Assembly: GCA_000320545.1 (NCBI GenBank)
Contig: ADNK01000098.1
Location: 1-25,513, forward strand
Direction: 5' to 3'
DNA length: 25,513 nt
Source: Bigelowiella natans CCMP2755
Lineage: Eukaryota > Cercozoa > Chlorarachniophyceae
Below are positions 1-11,349 of the stretch, one piece after another (position 1 is the stretch's first letter; each line of letters opens with the position of its first letter). Below the pieces are notes generated by a model. It worked only from the letters and a program-made list of their open reading frames with translations, ran no database searches and had not been told where the DNA came from. The position numbers and the translations under genes are program-made.

Positions 1-262
1 AATCCAAATGATGCTAAAATTGCGCTTCATGAAGGGGATGCCGGCGAGGTTACGAGCCTTCTGTACATTGATCCAATTATTGCTGGAAGACTAAAGAAAC
101 ACCCAAGTAGATGGTATTCATTTCATGTGGGATAATGTCATTGAATCAATGGACAAATTAAAAAGTGGCCATGAAGGCAACGGGTGTATTCTTTCCCCAC
201 TTGATGGGACTCGGCAAAACTCTCCAAGCAATCACTTTCGTTCATGGATTTCTGAAGTATAA
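1..262 (+). pseudogene. 3' end of an unrecognised coding sequence with an apparent frameshift (partial at left edge)
   Basis: Frame 1 is open from the window edge to a TAA at 133-135 and reads like ordinary protein, including AGRLKKHPSRWYSFHVG. From about 125 the +2 frame takes over (MWDNVIESMDKLKSGHEG) and stays open to a TAA at 260-262. Both stretches have ordinary, non-repetitive composition, so the simplest reading is one coding sequence broken by one extra base in the gtggga run at 127-132. An intron or a sequencing error is also possible. I do not recognise the family. It lies tail-to-tail with the FUSED-like gene, whose last reading frame ends close to or inside it, and its + orientation fits the alternating strand order of the whole window. 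Confidence 0.35.
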
Positions 263-577
263 AGGGAAAGGACATATGCACGCCCAGTGACAATTTACCT
301 TCGCTCTCTCGAGGTCCATCCGCGGCCCTCCCCCAGGCTGTATAATGAATCACATCGTCAATACACACACACACACACACACATAAATACACACACACAC
401 CCACCCACCTGAAAGGGCACTTTGAGCACATCAACGACCCTAGACAGTATCTTCGCGAGTGCGGCAGTGCCGCCCCCCAGGTCCTCAGGCCATTTCTTCA
501 CGCCAGTAAGGACGCGCTTCTTGCATAGTCCTATGACCGCCTGTCGGAGGCACACACACACACACACATGCACATAG

Positions 578-608
<31 letters not shown>

Positions 609-1455
609 GAGTTACATTTCGCACAATTGGCGCGAATAGTTGCACGAGGCCATATGGAAAATCCCGATGTGTATGTAGCACCCGCCGCTACTGTCTCTGC
701 GGTGAATAAAGAGGTGGTACTACTACTGCTACTACTACTAGTACCACCACTACCTGGATTAGTTCGTCGTTGAATATCCGACCGGACCTGATTGGAAGAA
801 ACCAATGGGGGGGGGGTGGTAAGGAGAGTAGATGGGGAGGGAGCAGAGGGGGGGGGAGTCCGCAGCAGCCGCCGAGAACTATAGAGCTATACAAGATCTC
901 TCTCACACGGTGTAGGTAAGCAGCCAAAAAAACATGCAAGGAGACAATCTGTGACAACGATGATGAGTCGTTGCTATTCCCTACAAACCCCGTGGACTCA
1001 TATGTATTGCGACGGCAGTAATATTATTGATCAATAATATTACTGGTGATATTAATGTTAATACCCCGTTAACACGGAAGCGCCCCGTTCCCCCTCCCTT
1101 TTATGCTCATCGCTAGGTCCGGCAGAGGTGGAACTTGCCCCCCCCCCACCAGCGATCGCTATCACTGAAACCTGTCGTGGAGATTGGGGGCTTGTTAGTC
1201 GGTTTCAGAGGGGGTGGGGGGGATATTAGAGTGACTGCAGATAGATGCAAGCAGCGACTACTGAGGGAGGTTCATAAGAGAGAGAAAAGGCTGAACATCG
1301 TATCGTGGCCATCGTACCGTTTCCAGCGCTGCGTCGAGGCCGTTTATCGACAAGGCCCCGGGCTCCATTCTGATGATGTGGTCGCACACGCGCGCCCACA
1401 CCCCGCTCTCCACCATGCTCCCAGCCACACCCCGGTGGGAGGAGTGAGAGAAGGG

Positions 1456-1492
<37 letters not shown>

Positions 1493-3185
1493 GGCGATAA
1501 GGCAGGTATGGTGGCGGTGCTGCTACTGCTAGATTCGTCTCGGACAGCGTTTCCTCCTGCTCCAATTATCGACTTCTGCTGCTGCAGTGTATTATTGGCT
1601 GAGGAGGAAGGGGGGGGGGGCGGAGGAGGAAGGGGGGGAGGGAGAGGTAATGAAGAGTGAGCGGCGATTTCGACGCGTAGTTGCTCAAGCCTGCTACTCA
1701 CTGGCGGCCATCACAAGCGATAATCATGATGTAACTTAGTACAATGCTGCATTTGGTCTCATCATCATCGTCATCATCATCATCATCATCATCCATATGG
1801 CCACTACTTCTACCACTTCTACTCCTAGCACCGCCACCTGAAGAGGGATTGCCCGACGCCGATTTAGACGCTGCTGCTGCGGCTTTGATGAGGTCCCGTG
1901 CTGCACCCATGTAGCCGTCCACGGACCCGGAACTTATCAACCCGAACGACGAGCCTGGGGAGTAGGAAAACCAGTGGAATCAAGTAGTACTCGCAGCAGC
2001 AGCACCAGCAGCAAGTGTGTCTCTACCCCCCCCCCCCCCCCCCCTCTCGTTTCTCGTGTTGAGCAGGAATCTAAGTACTCCAAACCTTCGATATTTCCAA
2101 CCGGCGAAAAGGAAGCGGCCGCGACTCGCTGTCGCTTGTTCTTCTTACCGTTGTGGTTGGTGCTGCTGCTGGTGCTGCTGGGGGTGGCGGTGAGGACAAG
2201 GTGGCTTCCGAGCACGACGCTCAATTTGCCTAATCCTGTATTGCGCAGAAGTAATAGTAGTAAGTAGAAGCATAGGGGTGAGGCTTAAGGACGGGAGATG
2301 AAGAAGAGAGACAGATGAAGAACCCAACCCCCCCCCCCTTCTCCTTTCCCTCTTCAGGTGTGGAACGACATGTACAAATAGTGGCTTATCATCAACACGG
2401 ACCGGCTTTTGTAGCGGCCAGGACAGCCTCACACGTCTTGCCTCCTGTGATGAGGATGAGGATGAGGATGCGGATGATGATGATGATGGCATCGAATCAA
2501 AAGCGGCGGCAAAAATGATACTTCCATCATCAACTGCGGTAGGCCCGAGTGGCTCACAAATTATGGCAAGAAGAGGTTACTACTAATTTATGCTAATACC
2601 AAACGATCGCAGGCTATCGCTCAACCGCGAGGCAGCGACGCGCACGGAGGCGCTCTCATTAGCCACGTCCAGCATCACCCCCACCACTTGCGCCGGGGAC
2701 AGCAAGCGTGATATCTGAGGAGGGAGACGCGCGGGAAATTGAAGGATAGAGGACGGGGGGGGGTGAAATAAAGAGAGGATTAGAGAGAGAGGGAGAGAGG
2801 GAGGTGGAGGAGGGTAAGTGTGTGTATGAGTGCGTGCTTTGTCAACCTGTCCGATTTCGCTGTCCTGGCCGAAAGCGCCCGTATTCACCGTTTTACCGGC
2901 CGATTTCATGATCTCTCGCTTCTTCCGCTGCTTGGCAACCGCATTATCACACACCTGACAAAAAGGAAGGACGGCGAACATAACAGGGCAGCACACGGCT
3001 CTGCTCTCAGCCTGGACTCTTTGCGGTGAACGTGTGTGATCCATGGGACAACCCAAACCCATCTCCTCGCAGTGTGACTCGAAACAGCACGGCGACATGA
3101 TACATTTGGAGGAGATCCGTTCCGCGGTGAAGCACCCCTCCCCCACATATGTGTAAACATAATATATAGAAAAATAAATAGAAAA

Positions 3186-3231
<46 letters not shown>

Positions 3232-3679
3232 AGCAACATACCGCACTGAGCACCAGCATTCCGAGGGCCCTCAGCGTGTCATTGCTATCCTTTTTGGGAG
3301 CATTTACATTGTTTATGCATTTATTATCGAAATAGAGGGGAGGGGGGGGGGGGGTAACAGCAGTGGCTGCGGCGGAGTGCGGCTTATTGCCATCTTTTAG
3401 TTTGGATGATCTTGGCTCGTCACTACCTGCGTTTGTCGCCTTCGTTGTATCCCCCCCCACAGCCGTTGTCGTCTTCTTCTTCTTCTTTTCTTTCCGCGTT
3501 GGCAGGGAGCACAGGTACCGTAGAGCAGGAAGGCTGCGCGTAATTGCTGATGACGAGGTTGGAAAATACAACAAGAGCAACAGCAAATAGGACGAATGAG
3601 TTTTATTTCCTCGAAGAAGAACCTTCCCTGCATTCTCTCATTCTCTCTCTCTCTCTCTCCCACCCTGACACACACACGA

Positions 3680-3710
<31 letters not shown>

Positions 3711-5045
3711 TTGCTTGTTTGCGAGGAAGGACATCATCATCGTTCCCTATGATAATTTTGACAAAACAAGACAACCGGAGGCTACTGCGGGGGAGGCACG
3801 AGAGGAGTGGAGCAACACCCTCAAAACGTCCCCTTGCATTGCCATCCTTTGCCGGCGATGAGCAGCGTCGGATCTGCCTTCCCCTTCTCCTCCGATTCCT
3901 TTCTTGTCCTCTTTCAAGAGGTCAAGCATTCGTTGAAGAAGCCTGAACGTTGATGTGAGAACGTGTGAGTTCGTGCGTGCGTGCGTGTACTCGTGTATTC
4001 ATCCTTGTCACATCATCAGCTTGCATTGTAGGAACAGCCCCTTTCTGATACCTCCAGCTCCACATTTCCATGGGAGAACAACAGCATTAGTGCAGACAGG
4101 CGGAGTGACCGGGTAGTTTGTGAACAAACAAACGCTGCACCCACGCCAACAAATAACACAGCAGCTGTGTACACGCAGCAAGCCTACTACCTCTTGTTCA
4201 AGGCCAAAAACCCAGAAACGCTTCGTCGTACCTGTGTGTAAGCATCGTTACTACTACTGCGACAATGACGACGACGACGATGACGATGATGATGATGATG
4301 ATGATGATAGATGACGGTAATGAATGCATGATGGAGACCACAGAGAATCGCCTCCTCACGCGGCAGAGCGCTGTAGCATTGCGTTGTGTTGTGTTGTGCT
4401 GTGTTCGTGGCCCCATCAGAACATTGGGGAAGGACCAAAGATAATCTTTCCGAATTATTTTAATCTACTCATCCACATGTTGTGCTGCTGCTGCTGCTGC
4501 ATCTGACAACAGCATCCACAGGTCGCACACTACTCTTATCGTCTCGTCGCATGATAACAACAACAACAACGACCTCTGCATCCAAGCGATTCGAAGGGGC
4601 AAACGCTTTTGTGTCCTCTGCAGCAGTAGCCCCTCCCCCCCCTCCTCCTCCTGCTTGCTGTGCTCCCCCCTGGTTGCTGCTGTTGGCATTGGTGGTGGCG
4701 GTCGTGGAGGTGGGAGAAGTGGATGAGGTTGGCAACAAGTCGATCGTCGTTGGGCCTTCGCTGCTGCCCTCCCCCTCCTTCTCCTCCTCCTCCCACGCGG
4801 CTAGAGGGTAGTGGGAAATGCCGCCCCTAGGAGCAAATAGAGGCATTTAGATGTCTTCGTTCAGGGCAATTCGTGTCAACCAACTGTGATGGGGTTTTTC
4901 TTGTAGAAACGACACGAATGGTCGATCGTATCTATAATTTTCTCGTCGTTTTCCTACCCTTCTCTACCCCCCCCCCCCCCCCCCTTAACCTCCCCCTCCC
5001 TCTCCGTGGTTGTTTGACTGTGCAAAAGAAAGAAAGAGAGGGGGG

Positions 5046-5088
<43 letters not shown>

Positions 5089-5365
5089 AAGATAAAAAGG
5101 GGCTCTCACTTGGTAGGGTGCACGAGGAGCGAGAGCGTTTGAAGGGCCTTCGCGGATTCCAAGCTACTGCCAGCAGTAGCAGTACCTGCGTCGCAACTTA
5201 GCGCTGCTAAGCTATCGGGCAGACTGAGGAGGAGGAAAAGGAGAGAGGATATCAGGAGAATCATGATGGCGATGATAATGATGATGATAATGATGATGAT
5301 AATGATGATGATGATGATGATGAGGAGGATGCAGATGATGGAATCATCTCTACGACACATCTTCA

Positions 5366-5399
<34 letters not shown>

Positions 5400-5583
5400 A
5401 TGCCACTTCTTCTTACTTCTACTACTACTTTTCTACTACTACCGTGTCTTCAGAGCCATTGAGTAGAAGCTCAGGGATGAGGAAGGTGCTGCAGAGGCCT
5501 ACAAGGAGGGCCAACAACCCACCAGCCCACCCAAAGTAACGTAGCGCAACAGCAGCAGAGACGCAAAACACAACCACACACAG

Positions 5584-5621
<38 letters not shown>

Positions 5622-6172
5622 CTATGAGGTGGGTGCAATCACAATATCAATAATTACTTTCATGTCGAGGGGGGGGGTCTGCGTTGTTTAAACTTGTGAC
5701 CTGATCTAGGAGCACATCGGTGAACTCAAGCGCACTCATACTCATACTCGACTGGACGCCATCGTAGCGCGAGGGGCCCTTCGTGGTGCCGCCTCCATCA
5801 CCATTTTTTATGTCGCTGCCTCCTGCACGCATGCCGAACGACAGAATCAATATTATTTAAGTAAGGTTGGGGGGAGGGGCAACATGTGGACGACATGAAT
5901 GGAATGTGCTACAGAAATGCAAATAAAAATACTTGCGCAACCCTACCCCATAGACACAACATATGGATGCGTATTCACACTGTGCTACTACCGTTCCGTC
6001 CCCCCTCATCGTCAGCCTGGGCAGAGGTTGTTTTCCCAACAACTGGTGATGATGTTTCTGTCATTGCTGCTGCCGCGGCTAGAATCCGTGGGGCTAGCGG
6101 TAGAAAATCGCGCGCGTAAGAGTCGGGAACGCCTACGTGGGAATGCGACTCGAATACGGTCTTCGCCATCAC
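242..6172 (-). CDS. Probable C-terminal (ARM/HEAT-like) exons of the FUSED-like kinase
   Basis: Candidate exons on the same strand: 6172-5992, 5822-5701 (ends EFTDVLLDQ), around 5240-5107 ([20 protein letters not shown]), around 3860-3770, about 3480-3242 ([13 protein letters not shown]), 2954-2847, 2714-2600, 2533 to about 2440, around 1440-1321 ([15 protein letters not shown]), 540-409 ([19 protein letters not shown]) and 337-299. The run 3242 | 2954-2847 | 2714-2600 | 2533 joins with consistent phases, removing the TAG at 2583-2585, so the gene continues left of it. Several exons are Ala/Leu-rich amphipathic helices, as expected of the armadillo-like tail of STK36/TIO. Ser- and Asp-rich low complexity lies between them. 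Other junctions are not resolved. The last exon reads through to a TGA at 242, or splices (47-nt intron) and ends at 138. Confidence 0.5.
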
Positions 6173-8500
6173 CTTTGAGGGGGAAGGGGGAGAGGGAGTT
6201 AGGGGGAGCAAATGGCGACGAAATGCACTGATAAGTAATTTATGTGAAGGGGCAAGAAGCAAAATCGGAATATTTCAATGCCCCCCCCTGGATAACGATA
6301 TGCTCCAATGCGTGCTCGTCTAATTCCCTCATCTTTGAAGGTGCTACCGTGCAGGTTTTGAGTCCCTCCGAGAGCATCATTCTGGCAGCTTTAGTATCTG
6401 TACTCGCTGCAGCGCCATTCTCATCGACTGCATCGTTGCTCTCGACTCTTTCCTTCTCTGACGCTTGCAGGCAACGTCCGGCCATAGAGAAAATCGCCTG
6501 AAATTTTATATTATGTTATAATAAGTTGTGTTGTGTTGTGTGTGACAATATATTTCCCACAAGGAGCAGACCTCCATCCATTTTCCGGAGTGCTCAATAT
6601 CCTCCTTCGCTTGCTGTTCACTGGGGCTTCCCTTGCTGTTGTTGCCCCCTCCCCTAGCCTTTTCCTTTTCTTCCTCCTGCTTCCTCGCTTTGATGGTGGA
6701 TTTGTAGATGTTGCCCATTGTTCTTAGGGCGTTGACCACCTGCAAGGGGTCGACTGCGAGCTCGGGGTCCACCGCTGTCGCAAAAGTCAAGCATGGAGAG
6801 AGAATGGCTGCGTCATCATCGGCGTTGCAAGGAAAAAACGCTGTACGCGTGTGAAGTGATCTGTTGTTCCACCTGCAAACTTCGCACCAAGACCCGAGGG
6901 AAAGGCAGCATCCAGGGTGCAGAGAAGCTGCGTGTCGAACTCCTTGGATCTGCAAGGGCCGTGAAGCAATGTGTTAGTGACGGACTACTATGCAAATCGG
7001 TGGTGGCTTGTGCTGCGCGTTGGTCGCCATGCGCTGCATACACGCTTCAATCTGATTATTATATCGTGATTACTGGCGCAGAGCCAGGGCCTGGTTGGGG
7101 TCTTGAGATTGCTCTTGTGCTGCTCTCCAGTACGACGAATTTGGGGGGGCAGTCATTGGACGCTCTTCTTCAAAGTTGTGGTGGTACTGGGCATCGTTGC
7201 CGTCTCCACCTATGATATGTTTGTGTGTGTGTGTGTGTGTGTTTGTGTGTGCCCATATGCATTCGGCGTGCCTTTCTCTGTCTCAGAAAGTCGTGCAAGA
7301 TGTGCACAAAAGAGTAAGGGAGAAACGGTAGGGTACCTTTAGGCGCCGGCCGGCAGGACTGGCTAGGCTCTTGAATCCACGGATGCGTGCGCACCTGCGT
7401 CCACGTCGCCCTCTTCGCGGGGTCTTTGACCAGGAGTATTTGCAAGAACGAACGCATGAGTGGGCTGATCTCCGACTCCGGATACTCGATTTCATCGCTG
7501 ACAATCATCTGTATCAGTTGGTAGAGGTGGCTGGTGAAGAAGGGCGGCTTTCCCACGCGCAATTCGTAGAGGATCACTCTGAATATTTGGGAAGAGGGAG
7601 AGGGGAGGTTTAGGATAATTGAAATCATCAAGCAGGCTTTCGAGAACAGACATTATCTTCAATTGAATGATTTGAAGATGGAAGAAACTGCCAGAACTCA
7701 TGATGATTGGCTACACGCACCACCAGGGTGTTCGTGGTGCAGTTTTACTGCCTTCATTTAGAATTGAGTGTAGAAAGTAGTTTAGAGAGAAATTTCGCAC
7801 CCAAGCGACCATAGATCCGCAGCATGGTTGTAAGGCTGCTCCTTGACTAGTTCTGGTGCCATGTACAAAGGGGTCCCCTGAGAAGAGAATCACCGACATG
7901 AGTGAGTGACAGAATAGTCTGTGCAGCTATTACAAAATCGCCAACATTCGTGATCTCCTATCCCATCCTAATTCACACCACCTTCCCTTCTCGCCTGATT
8001 ATTCAGAATAATTTTACTTTGATGGATGTCAGCATCGTGGTGTGCTGGGACATCAGTCTTGCAAACCCGAAATCGCATAACGCGACGCGGCCGTTGGAGC
8101 AGAACAGCACGTTCTGTGGTTTAATGTCGCGGTGAATGATGCGATGGCTGTGTAAGTAGTCAAGTGCCTTTACAATCTGGCGCCCTATATTCTGTACAAC
8201 TTTTTCAGGAAGCTGTTTGTCGTCCTCCAGAACGTCGAAGAGCTCCCCCTGAGCCAGCTCGGTGACGACGCAGATTTCATTCTTCGTCTCGAATACATCC
8301 AGCATCTGGATTATGTTCGGGTGTCGGAGTTTCTGTAGAATCTTAACCTCAGACTGCAGGGCCTTCAGATCCTTCTCCTTCTTTCCGAGCTTCACGATGA
8401 ATTTCAACGCCACTGCACGTCCCGTGTACTTACGCCGTCCCTTGTAGACCTTGCCGAAAGACCCCTCGCCGACCAGCTCGGTGATCACGTACTTGTCCAT
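242..8500 (-). CDS. FUSED/STK36/TIO-type serine/threonine kinase with long C-terminal helical-repeat region
   Basis: Exons read clearly: 8500-8018, 7877-7801, 7578-7337, 7209-7074, 6949-6873, 6807-6572, 6497 to about 6297; the first six give 417 codons with every phase matching. Exon 1 starts [21 protein letters not shown]: glycine loop G11-x-G13-x-x-G16, VALK lysine K33, helix-C glutamate E51, HRDIKPQN with D125, DFGFA with D143. Exon 2 carries [11 protein letters not shown] and the start of DLWSLG; exon 3 has the [15 protein letters not shown] stretch typical of the FUSED family and the end of the kinase domain near residue 240. The catalytic set is complete, so it should be an active kinase. 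FUSED kinases act in motile-cilium central-pair assembly (animals) or phragmoplast cytokinesis (plant TIO); which applies here is inference. The ATG at 8500 precedes the glycine loop by ten residues, normal for the family. The tail is treated separately. Confidence 0.88.
361..609. repeat. (CA)n tracts and (GATA)n tract
   Basis: (CA)n at 362-383 and again at about 390-401 and 551-568; (GATA)n at about 578-609. They flank the 409-540 exon candidate of the FUSED-like gene and lie in its presumed introns. Confidence 0.9.
1457..1490. repeat. (CTG)11 trinucleotide repeat
   Basis: Eleven uninterrupted CTG/CAG units. In the - strand frame that continues into [15 protein letters not shown] they encode poly-Ser, so they may be coding in the FUSED-like tail. 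Confidence 0.9.
1759..1792. repeat. (TCA)n / (GAT)n trinucleotide repeat
   Basis: Eleven units with one variant. On the - strand it reads poly-Asp inside an otherwise Ser/Gly/Arg-rich open frame. Confidence 0.85.
2026..2044. repeat. Poly-C / poly-G run of 19
   Basis: An uninterrupted run of C on the + strand. Similar long G or C runs occur at 3343-3353, 4970-4984, 23073-23089 and 25498-25513. Confidence 0.9.
3186..3229. repeat. (AT)n tract in an intron of the FUSED-like gene
   Basis: About 44 nt of alternating A and T, in the intron between exon candidates ending at 3242 and starting at 2954. Confidence 0.9.
3641..3710. repeat. Compound (CT)n-(CA)n-(CG)n repeat
   Basis: Three adjoining dinucleotide tracts change by one base each (CT, then CA, then CG), an arrangement expected from serial slippage and point change. 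Confidence 0.85.
4263..4309. repeat. (GAC)n(GAT)n trinucleotide tract
   Basis: GAC units grade into GAT units; reads poly-Asp on the + strand. No exon is supported here. Confidence 0.85.
5049..5398. repeat. (GA)n, (GAT/AAT)n and (CTA)n tracts
   Basis: (GA)n at 5049-5080, imperfect (GAT/AAT)n at 5263-5322 and (CTA)n at 5368-5398, lying on either side of the exon candidate at 5107-5240. Confidence 0.85.
5586..5618. repeat. (CA)n tract
   Basis: Sixteen or so CA units in a presumed intron of the FUSED-like gene. A (GT)n tract at 7221-7250 lies in the confirmed intron 7210-7336. Confidence 0.9.
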
Positions 8501-9169
8501 ACTTGCTGTCTTCTCGTCTTAAATCGTGTGCTTCACGCCTGCTATTTAGTTAATTGGAATAACTTAGATACGACCTAAGCCCTAGGCACACGGATGGACT
8601 CTCAAGCGATTACCTTCACTGTGTATGCTGGTGTCCCCAGACTACTTGACAGCTTCAGTCTTGCGCTCACCCTTGTTGATATGGATAGTCAAAAAGCACG
8701 AGTCGATAAGAGTGGCTGCTGACACCCTGGAGTTAGGGGGGCTGGGCCGGGTGTTCCTTTGTGTGGGGATGATTCACCCCAACACCTTCATCCACTTCAA
8801 AATAGAAAGGTGTTGAAACACCATCAGTTACGACTTGTATTTGAGGTTGTCGTACACTAATATATCCATTTAATTTTTCCCCGGAAGGCGAATCTTCTGT
8901 TAACAGTTAGCTCAGGCGACACTATCGACTACGACCTCAATACAGAGTTGTCGCATCAGATATGTTAAGATCATTAAGAAGTTTCTAGGAGTACTGGAAC
9001 TATTCGCATTGGTTTTTATACCTGCGTCATCACTAAAAGAGAAACACGTCTAGATTTCGAGTATCCCGTGGTCTCCCCCTCAGCAGACTGATCGAGAAGC
9101 GCCAGCGCAAAACGAAAGGCCCAAACCTTTCCCATTCGATACCCCCCACTTTTCATAGCCATTGAGCCA
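8501..9169. promoter_or_regulatory. Shared promoter region between divergent FUSED-like and C3orf33-like genes
   Basis: This 669-nt gap separates two start codons facing away from each other, so it must hold both promoters and 5' UTRs. No convincing exon is seen. The hexamer TACGAC occurs at 8569, 8829 and 8930, and in reverse (GTCGTA) at 8849; the 8829 and 8849 copies form an inverted repeat. A nine-base inverted repeat CAACACCTT / AAGGTGTTG lies at 8780-8788 and 8807-8815. There is no obvious TATA box placed for either start. Function is inferred from position only. Confidence 0.5.
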
Positions 9170-9738
9170 ATGGATCCCGATCAATCCAATCGCACCAATC
9201 AAGCGAGGTAGTTGTGCAGTGTAAAGGCGATGAGAACATGTGCGGCTTGTGCAACTAAATCGCGGAAGCACAATATCTAGCTAGAGCGAGTCATTCTAGA
9301 CATAATACTAGGAACCATCCTCTAATACATCTGTGCTAAATTCAGCAATGAGGCGTCTGGCGAGGACTTAAAGGCGCAGCGCTATAAACAAAGGCTTCAA
9401 CAGCTTCAAGATTTGACGATACAGGTGAGACCTGAAGGGGGCAGCAAAAAAACTAATAATGCGAGCAAATTCGACCTCATGGGCGCGATTGGACTCGATG
9501 GACTCAATCAGGATACTATGAGACTAGTTGGGGTGAGTATCAGTGCAAATATAAATTCATAATTGAATGTTGAACAATTGTACGACACCTATCAAAATCT
9601 ACACCTCTTAAAGGGGATAAATCGACTCCGAACAATTATAATCACATAGATGGGACTCGGGGGTGCCGTGGCGGTAGCAGGAGGCTTGCTGATCTGCAAA
9701 AAGGCTGGATTTATAAGCCGAATACGTGAGATATTTAT

Positions 9739-9777
<39 letters not shown>

Positions 9778-11349
9778 ACATATTGTCACCCGATTCAATG
9801 CTAGCCTGCTGAGAACGAAATCTGGGGGAGAAATGTTGTATCCAATGTCATAAATTATACCTGCTCATTTTTGCACATATTCACACATAGGAAACAATTA
9901 CCAGCTTCCACCCGCGTCAATAACAACGGTTAGCGCGTACTTTGGCGCCTATGATGATGAAGAAGAAGATGATAGTAATGGTGATAGAAGTGTGGGGAGT
10001 GTCGTGATCAGTACAGTAAAGGAGCGGCACTTTCTTATCCTCCTGTGTAGAGGATATTGTTTTTGTTGGAGTTATTCATCCTTCTGATACTACTTAGCAC
10101 GAGACTATCTCCGGGGTGGTGACAAAAGTGGAAAAGGCGGACGTATTTCGTATGAAGCACGCGCCATTCGTCTACTCTCTAGTATCTACCACGGACTTCG
10201 GTACCACACAAGTCGAATCAGTGTTCATGGATATGTTGTTACAATCAAGCTGTAGGAAGCTTGCATTTCTGGAAGAAGAAAAACTCGTGCATGCTCTCAA
10301 CTCACTCACGCATCCAACCTGTTATGGCTGTTGTGTTCGTTGCTACTGCTCAGACAATCTCCCGGATGATCAGACTCTACAGATCAAGCTCGCAGGCATA
10401 GATGGAATGGACAGGGACAAAACTGAGACTTTATTGCCACCAGGAAAGGCTATAAATGTGCAGCTGATTGGGCATTCCACATGCGACCAGAAAATCATCA
10501 TGGGCCTTGTCTGGCCCCGTTTTAGGGTAATGATGTTGTGACTACAAACTGAAACATCGATGATATTGTGGTGAGGATGGTAGGGATGTTAGTGTTGATG
10601 GTGATGAGCATAATATCTAGTCGCGCATTGGTTGGTGTTTGACGGATAGACGTTATCGTTTGAATTAAGATGATTCTTGTCCTCATGATCGCTTCTTCGC
10701 ATATTCCACAGCCTTTTGCGTCCTCTGTCAATCTGCAGCTAATAAGCCAGGTATTATTTGTAACAGTAGCGGGACGGCAGGAGTCCTACTAGTACTATCG
10801 AATTATGGTCCGTAATATGCGACGGATGGCGCTCTTCACAGATTCTCTGTTCTTTGTTTCTTCCTAGCATTCACATATCATCTGCCTGTAACTTACATCA
10901 CAGCAAGATCGTACGACATACATTAATTATATCTTTACCACGGTCGTTGCTCGTTTCAGCTCCTTACTCTTTCTCTCGTTGTTTTCCTGACATATGGTAG
11001 GGGTGGGCAAAGGCAGCGAAGCTGGACAATCGCATTCTCGAGTTGCACTTTCCTAACGTGCTCGCGGTAATAATAGTGAAAAGATATATGTCTTGAAAAT
11101 ATGTCTTTCCTAGAGGGCGGGTTCTATTTGTCCGATTATTTCAGACAGGCTCTCGAACATTGTGGTGGGCATTCTATAATTCGTTTTGTTTTCAATATGG
11201 ATTCGCAGCAAATGAAAAGACAAGAGTCCATTTCGAGGATGTTTCGCCGAGGGAAATGGGATGAGAGCAGGCCGGGCATAGGGTGGAGCATCATAAAAGG
11301 CATTGGAAGTGTCTTTTCCCTAATCAAGGCACTTGTACGGGGAAAATAA
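9170..11349 (+). CDS. C3orf33-like membrane-anchored SNase-fold (OB) protein
   Basis: Exons 9170-9207, 9346-9532, 9650-9725, 9891-10015, 10098-10200, 10354-10526, 10712-10750, 11001-11066 and 11209-11349 join in frame to 315 codons plus TAA. Residues about 73-100 form one hydrophobic helix (VGMGLGGAVAVAGGLLICKK) followed by basic residues, as in vertebrate C3orf33. The SNase-like fold follows: SGVVTKVEKADVFRMKHAPF, then LQIKLAGIDGMD, INVQLIG, and the closing SVNLQLISQGWAKAAKLDNR; the end is basic (FRRGKW). The acidic stretch AYDDEEEDD precedes the domain. The nuclease Arg-Glu-Arg set is not evident (Lys replaces Arg in the LAG strand), so catalysis is doubtful. C3orf33 relatives are poorly understood membrane-bound proteins. 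The donor at 10016 and the 10201-10353 intron are choices; the rest is firm. Confidence 0.8.
9742..9775. repeat. (CT)n tract in an intron of the C3orf33-like gene
   Basis: About 17 CT units in the intron 9726-9890, starting about 17 nt after the donor. It is the only long microsatellite between 8.5 and 15.7 kb. Confidence 0.9.

Noticed and set aside
2583-2585. TAG taken as the end of the FUSED-like gene
   Set aside because: A GTATTAG donor at 2599 and an acceptor at 2534 remove the stop and continue in phase into [14 protein letters not shown].
5106-5366. Open frames with long poly-Ile, poly-Val, poly-Asp or CVCV runs here and elsewhere
   Set aside because: They are translations of microsatellites and have no support apart from lacking stops.
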